From Antedon mediterranea (taxonomy: Eukaryota; Echinodermata; Crinoidea; Comatulida; Antedonidae), in contig NC_092677.1 of assembly GCF_964355755.1 (NCBI RefSeq), positions 13,168,601 through 13,232,600 of the forward strand: a stretch of 64,000 nucleotides of DNA, in the 5' to 3' direction. Each line of letters opens with the position of its first letter. The first letter of the stretch is position 1. The notes under the pieces are model-generated. The model did not search any database. It was not told where the DNA came from and worked only from the letters and a program-made list of their open reading frames with translations. Positions 37,901 to 43,103 of the stretch are shown here, in pieces. Position numbers and translations under genes: made by a program.

Positions 37901-38676
37901 TCTGCGGTGGATTTTTTTTTCAGAAACTCCTAATGATGGTGAGAAAGAACACCTTGTTGGATTTGGGTTCGGGGACCAGTGGAAAATCTGGGTCGGGACT
38001 GATACAATGATGGATCTAAGGGTTGAGAACTATTCCAATAAGGAAGCAGGTTCAACAATTTTAGAAAACGGGAAAAGGATGCCTTACTTTACTGTATTAA
38101 ACTTCAGTCGAAAATTCATGTTATCATCTGACACAATCTATTTAATATTTCTATTTATTTCCTTAATAATTTTTACTGATTTAAAAGAGTACGACACGTA
38201 TAATACATCTTTCACATTTCATTGTATATTACGAAATATGAATAGTCTAGATTTACTGTATTTATAATTATGTACACCTATTATCCTTCCTATTAAATAA
38301 AGGTTAACAAATCAATGTTGACACTCAATTAAATTCAGTCACTATTGAATATTACTCCCGACATAACCGTATTACAACTTTTTGAAAGTACAGTATCAAG
38401 TTTGTATCCCGGTCGAGAAACAATCTACTACATTATTTAGTAGGCAGAAAGTGTGGAATTTCTCAAACACACATTAAAATGTGCCTACCATTACGCATAG
38501 GCCTACACAGTGACTGGACTAATGATCAAACTTACTTGTTTTTACAGGCTGACACTAGTCCACAACAAATCGATCTTTTCAGAAAGTGCATTTTGCAGAA
38601 TTGTGACAAAAACAGAGACGGTAAAATTCAGAAGACAGAATTGGAGTTGTGCCTTGGAATTTATACTGATATGTGA
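3083..38676 (+). CDS. SCGN: secretagogin-like six-EF-hand calcium-binding protein (whole gene, 11 coding exons)
   Basis: Cytosolic Ca2+ sensor/buffer of the calbindin-calretinin-secretagogin family; in vertebrates secretagogin acts in neuroendocrine secretion. Coding exons: 3083-3185, 17472-17545, 18268-18357, 27789-27875, 28779-28835, 30123-30203, 31353-31408, 33737-33794, 36427-36486, 37312-37380, 38548-38676, giving 287 aa (human about 276). All introns are GT-AG; phases are 1,0,0,0,0,0,2,0,0,0. Six EF loops start at D32, D78, D124, D169, D221 and D265. Family signatures are TDENFLLLF after EF2, the VW-x-KYD entry to EF3, FVKDLL after EF5, and the C-terminal NKDGKIQK-like EF6 followed by ELxLCLG. 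EF4 and EF6 are canonical. EF1 (Gly at 12) and EF3 (Lys at 6, Gln at 12) lack key residues. The ATG at 3083 is chosen because it opens the EF1 frame. Calbindin or calretinin is less likely, given the secretagogin-specific ends of EF2 and EF6. Confidence 0.93.
3870..4510. repeat. degenerate tandem repeat interrupted by a foldback MITE
   Basis: Units with TATTAGCAG, CCTATAGGCCTAACATG and GACGTAACTA-like words recur at about 3874, 4090 and 4192, with a weaker copy near 4441. A family B element at 3962-4090 splits the first two units. Confidence 0.6.
3962..4090. mobile_element. family B foldback MITE
   Basis: AAGCTCTGTCTACACTATCA opens it. AAATATGGTAGTGATAT and GGGCACATCACAGTTT follow; the right end is short. 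Confidence 0.8.
4848..5170. mobile_element. second TTAA-flanked MITE copy
   Basis: GATGTTGTCCCCCC and GGGACAAAACATC ends lie inside TTAA words, and the interior (AGTTATCCACTTTAAACAAA, AATTGGCTGCTACC) is homologous to the copy at 716. Confidence 0.75.
7216..7322. repeat. 18-bp tandem repeat, about six units
   Basis: Units of the type TTATTTGGATAAGCTAAA repeat with small changes in SCGN intron 1. Confidence 0.9.
8704..11422. repeat. 53-bp satellite array, 51 periods
   Basis: The unit contains CCAAACTCGATAAATG, TTTACCAGTCATGACTATT and GTCACTGGGTCTGGAA. The CCAAACTCG word at 8707 and its last occurrence at 11410 are 2703 bases apart, exactly 51 times 53, so there is no net length change. Variation sits at three sites: TATTT/TATTA, CTGGG/CTGGT and GTCT/GTTT. 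Each unit holds the perfect palindrome AGTCATGACT and a TGTTTAC forkhead-like word. It lies in SCGN intron 1. It is not CRISPR, because there are no unique spacers. Confidence 0.98.
12522..12545 (+). mobile_element. isolated end of the TTAA-flanked MITE
   Basis: TTAAAGATCATGTATTGTCC matches the left end of the element at 716, but the sequence beyond it does not follow that copy. Confidence 0.45.
14745..14868. mobile_element. family A foldback MITE, degenerate
   Basis: Core words ACCAATGACAAGCGACAG, AATCCATCG and TTTTACGTCCTTG match family A. Both ends are eroded. Confidence 0.6.
14933..15030. repeat. dispersed repeat, inverted partner at 27600-27712
   Basis: GATCCGAAAGTTCATTGTTT, CTACAAAACATTGGCCTAAG and ACGACCTAGGCA occur here and in reverse complement at 27600-27712. 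Confidence 0.8.
15254..15382. mobile_element. family B foldback MITE
   Basis: AAAGCTCTGTCAACACTAT, TGATGTGCCCATTATGGAC and CTACCATATTTGGGCATAT mark it. The right terminal repeat is eroded. Confidence 0.8.
16944..16979. repeat. (TA)n microsatellite
   Basis: Uninterrupted TA dinucleotide run in SCGN intron 1. Confidence 0.97.
17472..17545 (+). CDS. SCGN: SCGN-like exon 2 (residues 35-59)
   Basis: The acceptor is CCCTAG and the donor GTAAGT. The exon completes the EF1 loop (SGFIDEDG) and exit helix (LDLFFKDLL). The loop position 12 residue is Gly where Glu is expected. Confidence 0.9.
17556..17662. repeat. dispersed repeat, partner at 35490-35665
   Basis: GTAGCCAAGATTTTTACATG, TTCCGCAA and CATGAGTTAGGTCTCTTTAC recur at 35490-35665 (GTAGCCAGGATTTTACAAGG, CATGAGTTAGGTCTCTTTTC). 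Confidence 0.65.
17940..18067. mobile_element. family A foldback MITE in SCGN intron 2, degenerate
   Basis: CTTGGTTCCTAAGAC, CGAATCACAAGCGA and ACGTTACGCCAGTGGGAACC mark both ends and the core. Confidence 0.6.
18268..18357 (+). CDS. SCGN: SCGN-like exon 3 (residues 60-89)
   Basis: Exon of 90 nt in phase 0 between TTTCAG and GTATGT. It encodes the EF2 entering helix and the loop D78-E89 (DDAGDGKIAMSE), which keeps D1, D5, G6, I8 and E12, with Ala at position 3. Confidence 0.9.
18425..19150. repeat. degenerate short-unit array (GATGCC...AATGTCTAGG)
   Basis: Words such as TGAATGTCTAGG, GATGCCTTAATG and GGTAAATTCTGAATGTAT recur many times at irregular spacing in SCGN intron 3. A LINE-like 3' tail (about 18516-18820) interrupts it. 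Confidence 0.6.
18516..18820 (+). mobile_element. LINE-like 3' end with ATCAAATCAAATCAAA tail
   Basis: This unrelated segment splits the GATGCC array and ends in CCGAAATAAATCAAATCAAA, a tail seen on many CR1/L2-type non-LTR elements. It has no coding part. The family assignment is from memory of such tails. Confidence 0.5.
20125..20735. repeat. 82-bp tandem repeat, four regular and several degenerate units
   Basis: GAATGTTTACTGATGAAGAG starts units at about 20292, 20374, 20456 and 20538, exactly 82 apart. Degenerate units lie on both sides. The array stops about ten bases before a family A MITE. Confidence 0.9.
20742..20924. mobile_element. family A foldback MITE, near complete
   Basis: The element is a long inverted repeat with ends AAAGCGTGGTTCTCACTAG and CTAGTGGGAACCACGTTT, flanked by TTA on both sides. 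Arms contain GACGTAACGCAACGCAAG. TTA flanks suggest a PIF/Harbinger-type mobiliser. Confidence 0.85.
22331..22457. mobile_element. family A-like foldback, degenerate
   Basis: CTTTACGCGCATTGCATTA, GACCAATCACA and CTCGCTTGTGATTAGTTAAA match the family A core weakly. Confidence 0.45.
22468..22633. mobile_element. family C foldback MITE, complete
   Basis: Long inverted repeat with ends AAGCCGATTTTCCACTAGG and CCTAGTGGAAAATCGGCTT, arms containing GAATTTGTTCGCGCGAATCG. TTA lies on both sides. The centre carries ATATGCATGCG. Confidence 0.88.
22850..22955. mobile_element. family A foldback MITE, partial
   Basis: GACCAATCACAAGCAACAG, AATCCATCGCC and TACGTCCTTGCGTTG match the family A core and right arm. 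Confidence 0.6.
23387..23508. mobile_element. family B foldback MITE, right end lost
   Basis: AAAGCTCTGTCTACACTATC is followed by GTGTGATGTGCCTAAATATG and a second ATATGGTAGTG. Confidence 0.75.
23690..23803 (+). mobile_element. tRNA-like SINE element with 13-bp inverted ends
   Basis: A box-like GTGGCCTGGTGG (23701) and B box GGTTCAAGTCC (23746) have tRNA spacing. GGAGTGGAGTTGT at the start is exactly inverted as ACAACTCCACTCC at the end. Confidence 0.7.
23965..24294 (-). mobile_element. 5S rRNA-derived SINE (SINE3-like)
   Basis: On the - strand from 24294 down to about 24186 the sequence follows 5S rRNA: CCGGTTCTCGTCAGATCACC, GAAGGTAAGCAACGTTAAGC, CTGGTTAGAGATGGGAGACC and GGGAATAGCGGGTGTTGTA. 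This includes the internal control region used by RNA polymerase III. A non-rRNA body and an A-rich tail (about 23970-23985) follow. It is a retroposon, not a functional 5S gene, because bases are changed and the 3' stem is lost. Confidence 0.85.
24306..24640. repeat. 166-bp tandem repeat, two copies plus flanking remnants
   Basis: GATCCTTC and the following ATATGACAT..TTGACGTTATATAATT recur at 24306 and 24472. TGTTACAGTACAACATGG-type ends occur at 23943 and 24602, so the 5S-derived SINE sits within this array. Confidence 0.75.
25720..25866. mobile_element. family B foldback MITE, complete
   Basis: Ends AAGCTCTGTCTACACAATC and TTGATAGTGTAAACAAAGCT, with TTA outside both ends. Confidence 0.85.
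26474..26608 (+). pseudogene. LINE reverse-transcriptase C-terminal fragment
   Basis: Open for 44 codons to TAA at 26606. It contains RPRLWNNLP, then SLDSLKSLLKTNFFK, the usual C-terminus of CR1/L2-type reverse transcriptases (PRLWNSLP...SLxxFKxxLK). The rest of the element is not recognisable. SCGN intron 3. Confidence 0.65.
27465..27560. repeat. GGTGATGAT-rich simple repeat
   Basis: Imperfect GGTGGTGATGATAGTCGT units occur in SCGN intron 3, just before exon 4. Confidence 0.7.
27600..27712. repeat. dispersed repeat, inverted partner of 14933-15030
   Basis: TGCCTAGGTCGTCTTAGGCC and AATGAACTTTCGGATC are the reverse complement of the copy in intron 1. Confidence 0.8.
27789..27875 (+). CDS. 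SCGN: SCGN-like exon 4 (residues 90-118)
   Basis: Exon of 87 nt in phase 0 between TTTCAG and GTGAGT. It carries the TDENFLLLF motif that links EF2 to EF3 in secretagogin. Confidence 0.94.
28423..28590. mobile_element. family C foldback MITE in SCGN intron 4
   Basis: AAGCCGATTTTCCACTAGGC opens it and GCGAAAATCGGCTTTA closes it. The interior is more diverged than the copy at 22468. Confidence 0.8.
28779..28835 (+). CDS. SCGN: SCGN-like exon 5 (residues 119-137)
   Basis: Exon of 57 nt between TTATAG and GTAAAT. It holds the EF3 loop D124-Q135, where position 6 is Lys and position 12 is Gln, so this site probably does not bind Ca2+ normally. Confidence 0.9.
28836..30122. other. SCGN intron 5: nothing recognised
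   Basis: AT-rich, GTAAAT donor and TTTCAG acceptor. I found no repeat or coding signal. Confidence 0.7.
30123..30203 (+). CDS. SCGN: SCGN-like exon 6 (residues 138-164)
   Basis: Exon of 81 nt between TTTCAG and GTAAGT. It encodes the EF3 exit helix (NFIADLLQLHGK) and the EF4 entering helix (KLREYTQGM). Confidence 0.93.
30957..31095. mobile_element. short element with CAGTGGCGTAA inverted ends (hAT-like)
   Basis: CAGTGGCGTAA at 30957 and TTACGCCACTG ending at 31095 are exact inverted repeats. The flanks GATCACCC and GATTACCC are similar but overlap the end by one base, so the 8-bp duplication is uncertain. SCGN intron 6. Confidence 0.65.
31353..31408 (+). CDS. SCGN: SCGN-like exon 7 (residues 165-182, R183 split)
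   Basis: Exon of 56 nt between TTTCAG and GTAGGT, ending in phase 2. It holds the canonical EF4 loop D169-E180 (DKNDDGQLSLTE). Confidence 0.94.
31856..31921. repeat. inverted repeat with about 27-bp arms
   Basis: AATTTGATCGTCGCAATGCG (31856) pairs with CGCATTGCGATCAAATT ending at 31921, apart from a 3-base insertion and one mismatch. The loop is about 9 nt. It is in SCGN intron 7 and is probably the core of a foldback element. Confidence 0.85.
32215..32578. repeat. 64/65-bp tandem repeat, six units
   Basis: CTCACGCATAACGGAGTG-type starts at 32221, 32286, 32351, 32415, 32480 and 32544. Units 3 and 5 share CTCAGGCATAACGAAG, and units 4 and 6 share TTGCTCACGC, giving a 129-bp higher-order period. 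Confidence 0.92.
33737..33794 (+). CDS. SCGN: SCGN-like exon 8 (residues 183-202)
   Basis: Exon of 58 nt between TTACAG and GTAACC. It is the linker between EF4 and EF5 (LLSIKPQDNIILQAEQSFK) and restores phase 0. Confidence 0.85.
33795..36426. other. SCGN intron 8
   Basis: Only the dispersed repeat at 35490 is recognised. The remainder is AT-rich unique sequence. Confidence 0.75.
35490..35665. repeat. dispersed repeat, partner at 17556-17662
   Basis: CCCGTAGCCAGGATTTTACA with a following GGGGGTGTCTTTTTCCGCAA. The GTAGCCAGGATTT word is common at DNA-transposon ends in animals. Confidence 0.6.
36427..36486 (+). CDS. SCGN: SCGN-like exon 9 (residues 203-222)
   Basis: Exon of 60 nt between TTGCAG and GTAGGT. 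It encodes the EF5 entering helix, ending FNRIFDYYDK. Confidence 0.92.
36694..36870. mobile_element. family B foldback MITE, complete, in SCGN intron 9
   Basis: Ends AAAGCTCTGTGCACACTATC and GTTAGTGTAGAAAGAGCTTT. The centre holds two CACTACCATATTTG units. Confidence 0.85.
37312..37380 (+). CDS. SCGN: SCGN-like exon 10 (residues 223-245)
   Basis: Exon of 69 nt between TTGTAG and GTAAGT. It completes the EF5 loop D221-E232, with Asn instead of Gly at position 6, and encodes the exit helix ELDAFVKDLL. Confidence 0.92.
37381..38547. other. SCGN intron 10
   Basis: No repeat family recognised. CCAGTGGTCGACCTGCAGCC and a near copy (37855-37910) make a short internal duplication inside a chance open frame. 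Confidence 0.7.
38548..38676 (+). CDS. SCGN: SCGN-like exon 11 (residues 246-287, stop)
   Basis: Follows a TTACAG acceptor and ends at TGA 38674-38676. It carries the canonical EF6 loop D265-E276 and the family C-terminus ELELCLGI. Confidence 0.95.
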   Translation, partial: ADTSPQQIDLFRKCILQNCDKNRDGKIQKTELELCLGIYTDM

Positions 38677-40969
38677 AAACATCTGACAAAATTCCTTAAT
38701 CTCAATTCAAAGATATGTGCGGATATCAACGCTTTATTGCGCGCTTTGCGTGTAAGTCTTTCACCAATTGCGTCAACCAAAGTGTTTCAAACGCGATGTT
38801 CCATTCACCGACACACTTACAACCCAATTTCACACTCACATGTTGTCTTTTCCATCTATTTTGAATACTATTTACATAATTTATTGCTATAACACAATGT
38901 CATGTTCATAGCTTTTAATAGTTATTAAACACGCAAGTAACTCATTTAGATTTATTGAAATAGAAAATTATTGTCCCATATTTATGTTTTTATTCGTGAG
39001 TAATAGTTGAAGTGAGTTTTCTGTGGTATCGTATGGTATTTATTTATCCACCGATTTTAGTATTCTTAGACCATAATATTGGTAGCATAATTTTACACAA
39101 TGCCGTATTGTGGTTATTACCTAACGGGATATAAGTTAAATCGTCAAAATCCTAATCCAACATACATTCCATTTAATCTTATCAACAAGACACTAATAAT
39201 ACTTTCAATGGATAAACATAATGATTGGTACATTTTGTAGCATTGAGCATTCTAGCTTCACTACAACAGATTATATTAAAATGTACTATACAACTTATTT
39301 TATTTATATGTTTTATAACATATATCTAATTAACAAGTTTGCATATTTATTCAATGAAACAATTCTAAAACGATAAATCAGTCAATTCAACATGTTGGAC
39401 TAGAGGATCAGGCTTTCCTGGTTGGACCGTAATCATACTTAAATTAGGTTTTAAAAAGTGTATTTATACAGGCATAGTTATATTTTCTGGAGAGAACAAA
39501 TTTTTCGCTGATATGATATCATTGGTGTTCTTTTTCAAATCGTATTTATGTGCACCGTTCAAGTGTTGTAAAATAAAAAAATATATTATGTAGTCTAATA
39601 ACAATAATTATAATGTATTGCAACCGCTTGTTTTTTTTTTATGACATTTAGTTGAGTGTACTTATTATAATTATGCAAAATGTATGTTTTTGTATTTCAG
39701 TAGAAGCAGTTTTACAATTTATTTAATTTTAAATATTATTACTGAATACAACTATCATACTTTATTTAGAAGTGGAAAAATATCTGAAAATTGTTTTAAG
39801 TTATTTAAGTTTAAGTTTTAACAATTAATTGTTACCTTTTCAGATGCTGAAATTAATTAATTTATTGTAAGTCAGTAATTTTAACAAAGTTTTTAAAACA
39901 AGTTAAACTTAATATCTTCAAGTCATAAACTTCAATTACCAATCCATTTAAACCAACATGTCGTTGGAGTACATTTTCATATACATAATAATTAGGCCTA
40001 TATCAAAACAAAGTATATTATTTGGTAGAAGCAAGTTATTGAATTAAAGAGTTATTCAATTCTACAATATGAACTTTCTTTTGATCTATTGTGCAATATT
40101 ATGCTGTTACTATAAAATGTCATTAACTACAATATGCTACGGGTACAACAAATATTAATCTGAATAATATGGATGTTCTATGTTAATTTGAAACCAGCAA
40201 ACATGAACACAATGGTCAATAATATTATTACCGACCATGACAGGCAATTTTCGATCTAGAAACATTTGCATCAGGGACCATGTCAAAGTAACTGTATTCT
40301 ACTAAAATTACTGCATTAACTACTCTACTACTATTTAACCTTTTGTTATTTAGTAACTTTTTTTTGTAGTCTTCTTTACATTTGTTTAGTGCAACAAACT
40401 AACATCAGACGTTGTTTCAGTAAAGAAATAGTTACTTCAGTAACTGCAGTAGATTTTATCATTATAATTCTACAAGAGTTTGTCATCAAGGATGTTTGTA
40501 TATTTTGATCTATAACTATTTCATCAGCGAACTACCAAAAGCAAAAAATCTTTACAATGTTTTGTAACTTTCTCTCTGTTAGTACAAAATCATGTAATGT
40601 TGTTTATCTGTACGAAGATTTGTTAAGCTTAAACATATATTTGTATTGATTCGCTTGAACTATTTTTATTCGGTTTAAGCATAATTTTAAGTGAGTACAA
40701 ACATTGTATCATTATATTTCTACATGAGCTTGTGGCATAAGCCTACGTATAGCACTTGAGCTATGCTTCTGTATCAGTGGACTCATTTTATCGACAAGTT
40801 TTGTGATATCAATTTTTCATTAAAGTGCTTGCTAATTCGAAAATGACTGTTGGATTTTGTTTACTTTGTTTTGTTAATTAATAATGAGAGAATAACACTG
40901 ATGTTTTTGTTGTAGAGTGTCTTAATATCGATTTTACCGGAAAGTTAAAGTAAAAAAAAACAACCCTAA

Positions 40970-41030
40970 TTTGTTAGTGTTTACCGACCAACCAACCGAC
41001 CGACATAGTGAGCTGTAGAATCGCGTTGCA
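40970..41030. repeat. dispersed GGTCGG repeat, inverted copy
   Basis: TTAGTGTTTACCGACCAACC and GACATAGTGAGCTGTAGA are the reverse complement of part of the copy at 163. Confidence 0.7.
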
Positions 41031-41512
41031 CGTGAATATAAACACGACCATCCATCATGCCATGAAACTAATTTGATTGAAAAGGCATATAACAAAATAC
41101 AAATAAAATAGCTATGATAGTTAAAAAATAACATAAGCCAAATATTGTTTACCTCTTTTCTATTTCTTCCATAATATAAAAATAGGTGGTTTATTAAAGT
41201 TGTTCATGTAAGCACTTTAATACGGTATAAATCTACCGCAGAAGTTGCTAAAAGTGGAAGGCATTATATAGTAGGCCTGTGTCACATTGTTACATACGCT
41301 TTCTTAGGTTCCAAAGTGTCGGTTTAGAACACCTTAAACTATTGTTTGAAATCGGTTAATATATTTTAATTGTTTTAAAATTATTCGAACAAATTTACGG
41401 CTTAACAAGAAGACAAGAATTAGGCCTACGTCGGAGTATGGCCTGTGAAATTGTTATTTTAAAATGCTTTTATGGAAAGGGGAGATCATATTTTCAATTT
41501 TATTAGGCCTAA

Positions 41513-41838
41513 TGCTTAGTTCCCACTAGGACGTAACGTAACGACTTAAGCTTGGTTCCCACTAGAACGTAACGCAAGGACGTAAACTCAACGCAAGCGT
41601 TTTAACCAATGAAAAGCGAAGTTATAGACAGTTACCAATCACAAGCGAATAAGACATCGCTTGTGATTGGTCAATTCACTTGCGTTGCGTTACGTCCTTG
41701 CGTTGCGTCGCTAGTGGGAACCACGCTTACAGCACGACGTAAGCAATCTAACTAATTACAAGCGATGGATTATTCTAACGGTCAACTCGCTTGCGCTTAC
41801 GTCCTTGCGTTACGTCCTTTAGTGTAAATCAAGCTTTA
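41513..41838. mobile_element. family A MITE nested inside another family A MITE
   Basis: The outer element starts GCTTAGTTCCCACTAGGACG at 41513 and ends CCTTTAGTGTAAATCAAGC. An inner complete element (41548-41730, ends AAGCTTGGTTCCCACTAG and CTAGTGGGAACCACGC, TTA flanks) interrupts it near its left arm. Confidence 0.8.
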
Positions 41839-42808
41839 AGAAACAATATTAATGTGTAATCACGATATATTATTTCGGATATTATTCAGAAACTGTATTA
41901 ATCAATCTGGTAAAATGGATACTGAAACGTACAGTTGCACGTGTTCCAAGCAACACTTCAAACAGGTCTGTAACCTGCAGTTGTTTGTCGGATTTTTTTC
42001 GTAATTGTATCCGCAGTATCTTACCCGAGGGCGGTCATCAGGAAGACGAATAATTACGGAGACTAACACTAATATAAAGTAAATCAAAATAAATTAAATC
42101 GAATAAATCAAAATGATTCTTATTACTATTGTACTTATTTACACAAAGCGTAGGAGACGAATTCGGAATATTTTCACCATACTTTAAATATTAGATAAAA
42201 CGTACATTCATTTTGTAGTTTAATGAGTTACATGCTCTTGTTTCATGTATTTTAATTTATGTATGATAAAATTGTTCGAATTTAAAAAAAACATAGCCCG
42301 TAGGAGTGTTTAATCGCCTACGTTCTAGATGGCGATTTGACACTTTGAAAAAATATTTGGCAGACATGACGTTTCATACGTATAATACTTTCAGATTTCC
42401 TGACTAAAATTGACACGACTAGTGGAGCATAGCATGTATGAGTGTTTATGGCCTACATTCTAGACGTTGATTTGACTTAATAAATGATTAAATAATATTA
42501 GGCACACATGGCGTTTCATAGGTATAATATTTTCAGATTTCGAGACTAAAATTGAAATGACTGGTGGACAACATCATTAAACAGACAATAACCAAGGACG
42601 TGTAATGAATCCTTTGAACTGAAGAAAAGTTTATTACACTATCAGTATCATTCACACAAATCCACAGACAACCCTGAAATATCTGTATCTACAATCTTTT
42701 TTTCAGCAAATATTCTGTTTTAGTATTCTGTAATTCACAATCCTGACAAAAGATTAATTGATGTTGAGTTGACAGTATACCGGTATACCAATAGACTAAA
42801 ACCTTTTT

Positions 42809-42911
42809 TTCACTTTAACCTATAAAAAATCTGAAGTTTACACACACCATACAAAACGCCTGTGTCGACATCTCAGTGTGTGGAAACTTCAGATTTTGTA
42901 GGCGATGTGAA
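42809..42911. repeat. imperfect foldback (AATCTGAAGTTT arms)
   Basis: AAAAATCTGAAGTTTACACA near 42827 pairs with GTGTGGAAACTTCAGATTTT near 42877. A 14-bp palindrome GTATACCGGTATAC lies just outside, near 42774. Confidence 0.75.
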
Positions 42912-42981
42912 ACAGCATTTGTACTGATCATTAATAAAGCAAAGAATTAAGAATTAGTGTAGTATAATTTCAGACTATCAA

Positions 42982-42987
42982 TTTATT
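42982..42987 (-). terminator. NDUFV2 polyadenylation signal AATAAA
   Basis: TTTATT on the + strand reads AATAAA on the gene strand, 22 nt past the stop codon. It is the first canonical signal after the coding end; its use is inferred. Confidence 0.55.
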
Positions 42988-43009
42988 AAACATTTTAAAT
43001 ACAATCAGG

Positions 43010-43103
43010 TCATAGGTCATCTCGGACACCAAATCCTGGTCCTTTAGGTGGTTCTGTTAATGACGTCAGGCCTGTAATTGGTTCACATGCAAAACGGCTA
43101 CTC
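43010..43103 (-). CDS. NDUFV2: NDUFV2 exon 7 (residues 215-245, stop)
   Basis: Follows a TCCTAG acceptor and ends at TGA (complement of 43012-43010). It encodes [24 protein letters not shown] and the final RDDL. Confidence 0.97.

Larger units (their letters stand above)
38677..43009. other. convergent spacer between SCGN and NDUFV2
   Basis: Expected to contain both 3' UTRs. Holds the inverted GGTCGG copy, the nested family A elements and the foldback at 42809. 38680-40960 is AT-rich with nothing recognisable; no clear SCGN polyadenylation signal could be chosen. Confidence 0.75.

Noticed and set aside
37857-38267. 136-codon open frame, the longest single frame in the window
   Set aside because: It lies inside SCGN intron 10, shows no family motif, begins in a short internal duplication and ends in low-complexity hydrophobic sequence; probably chance.
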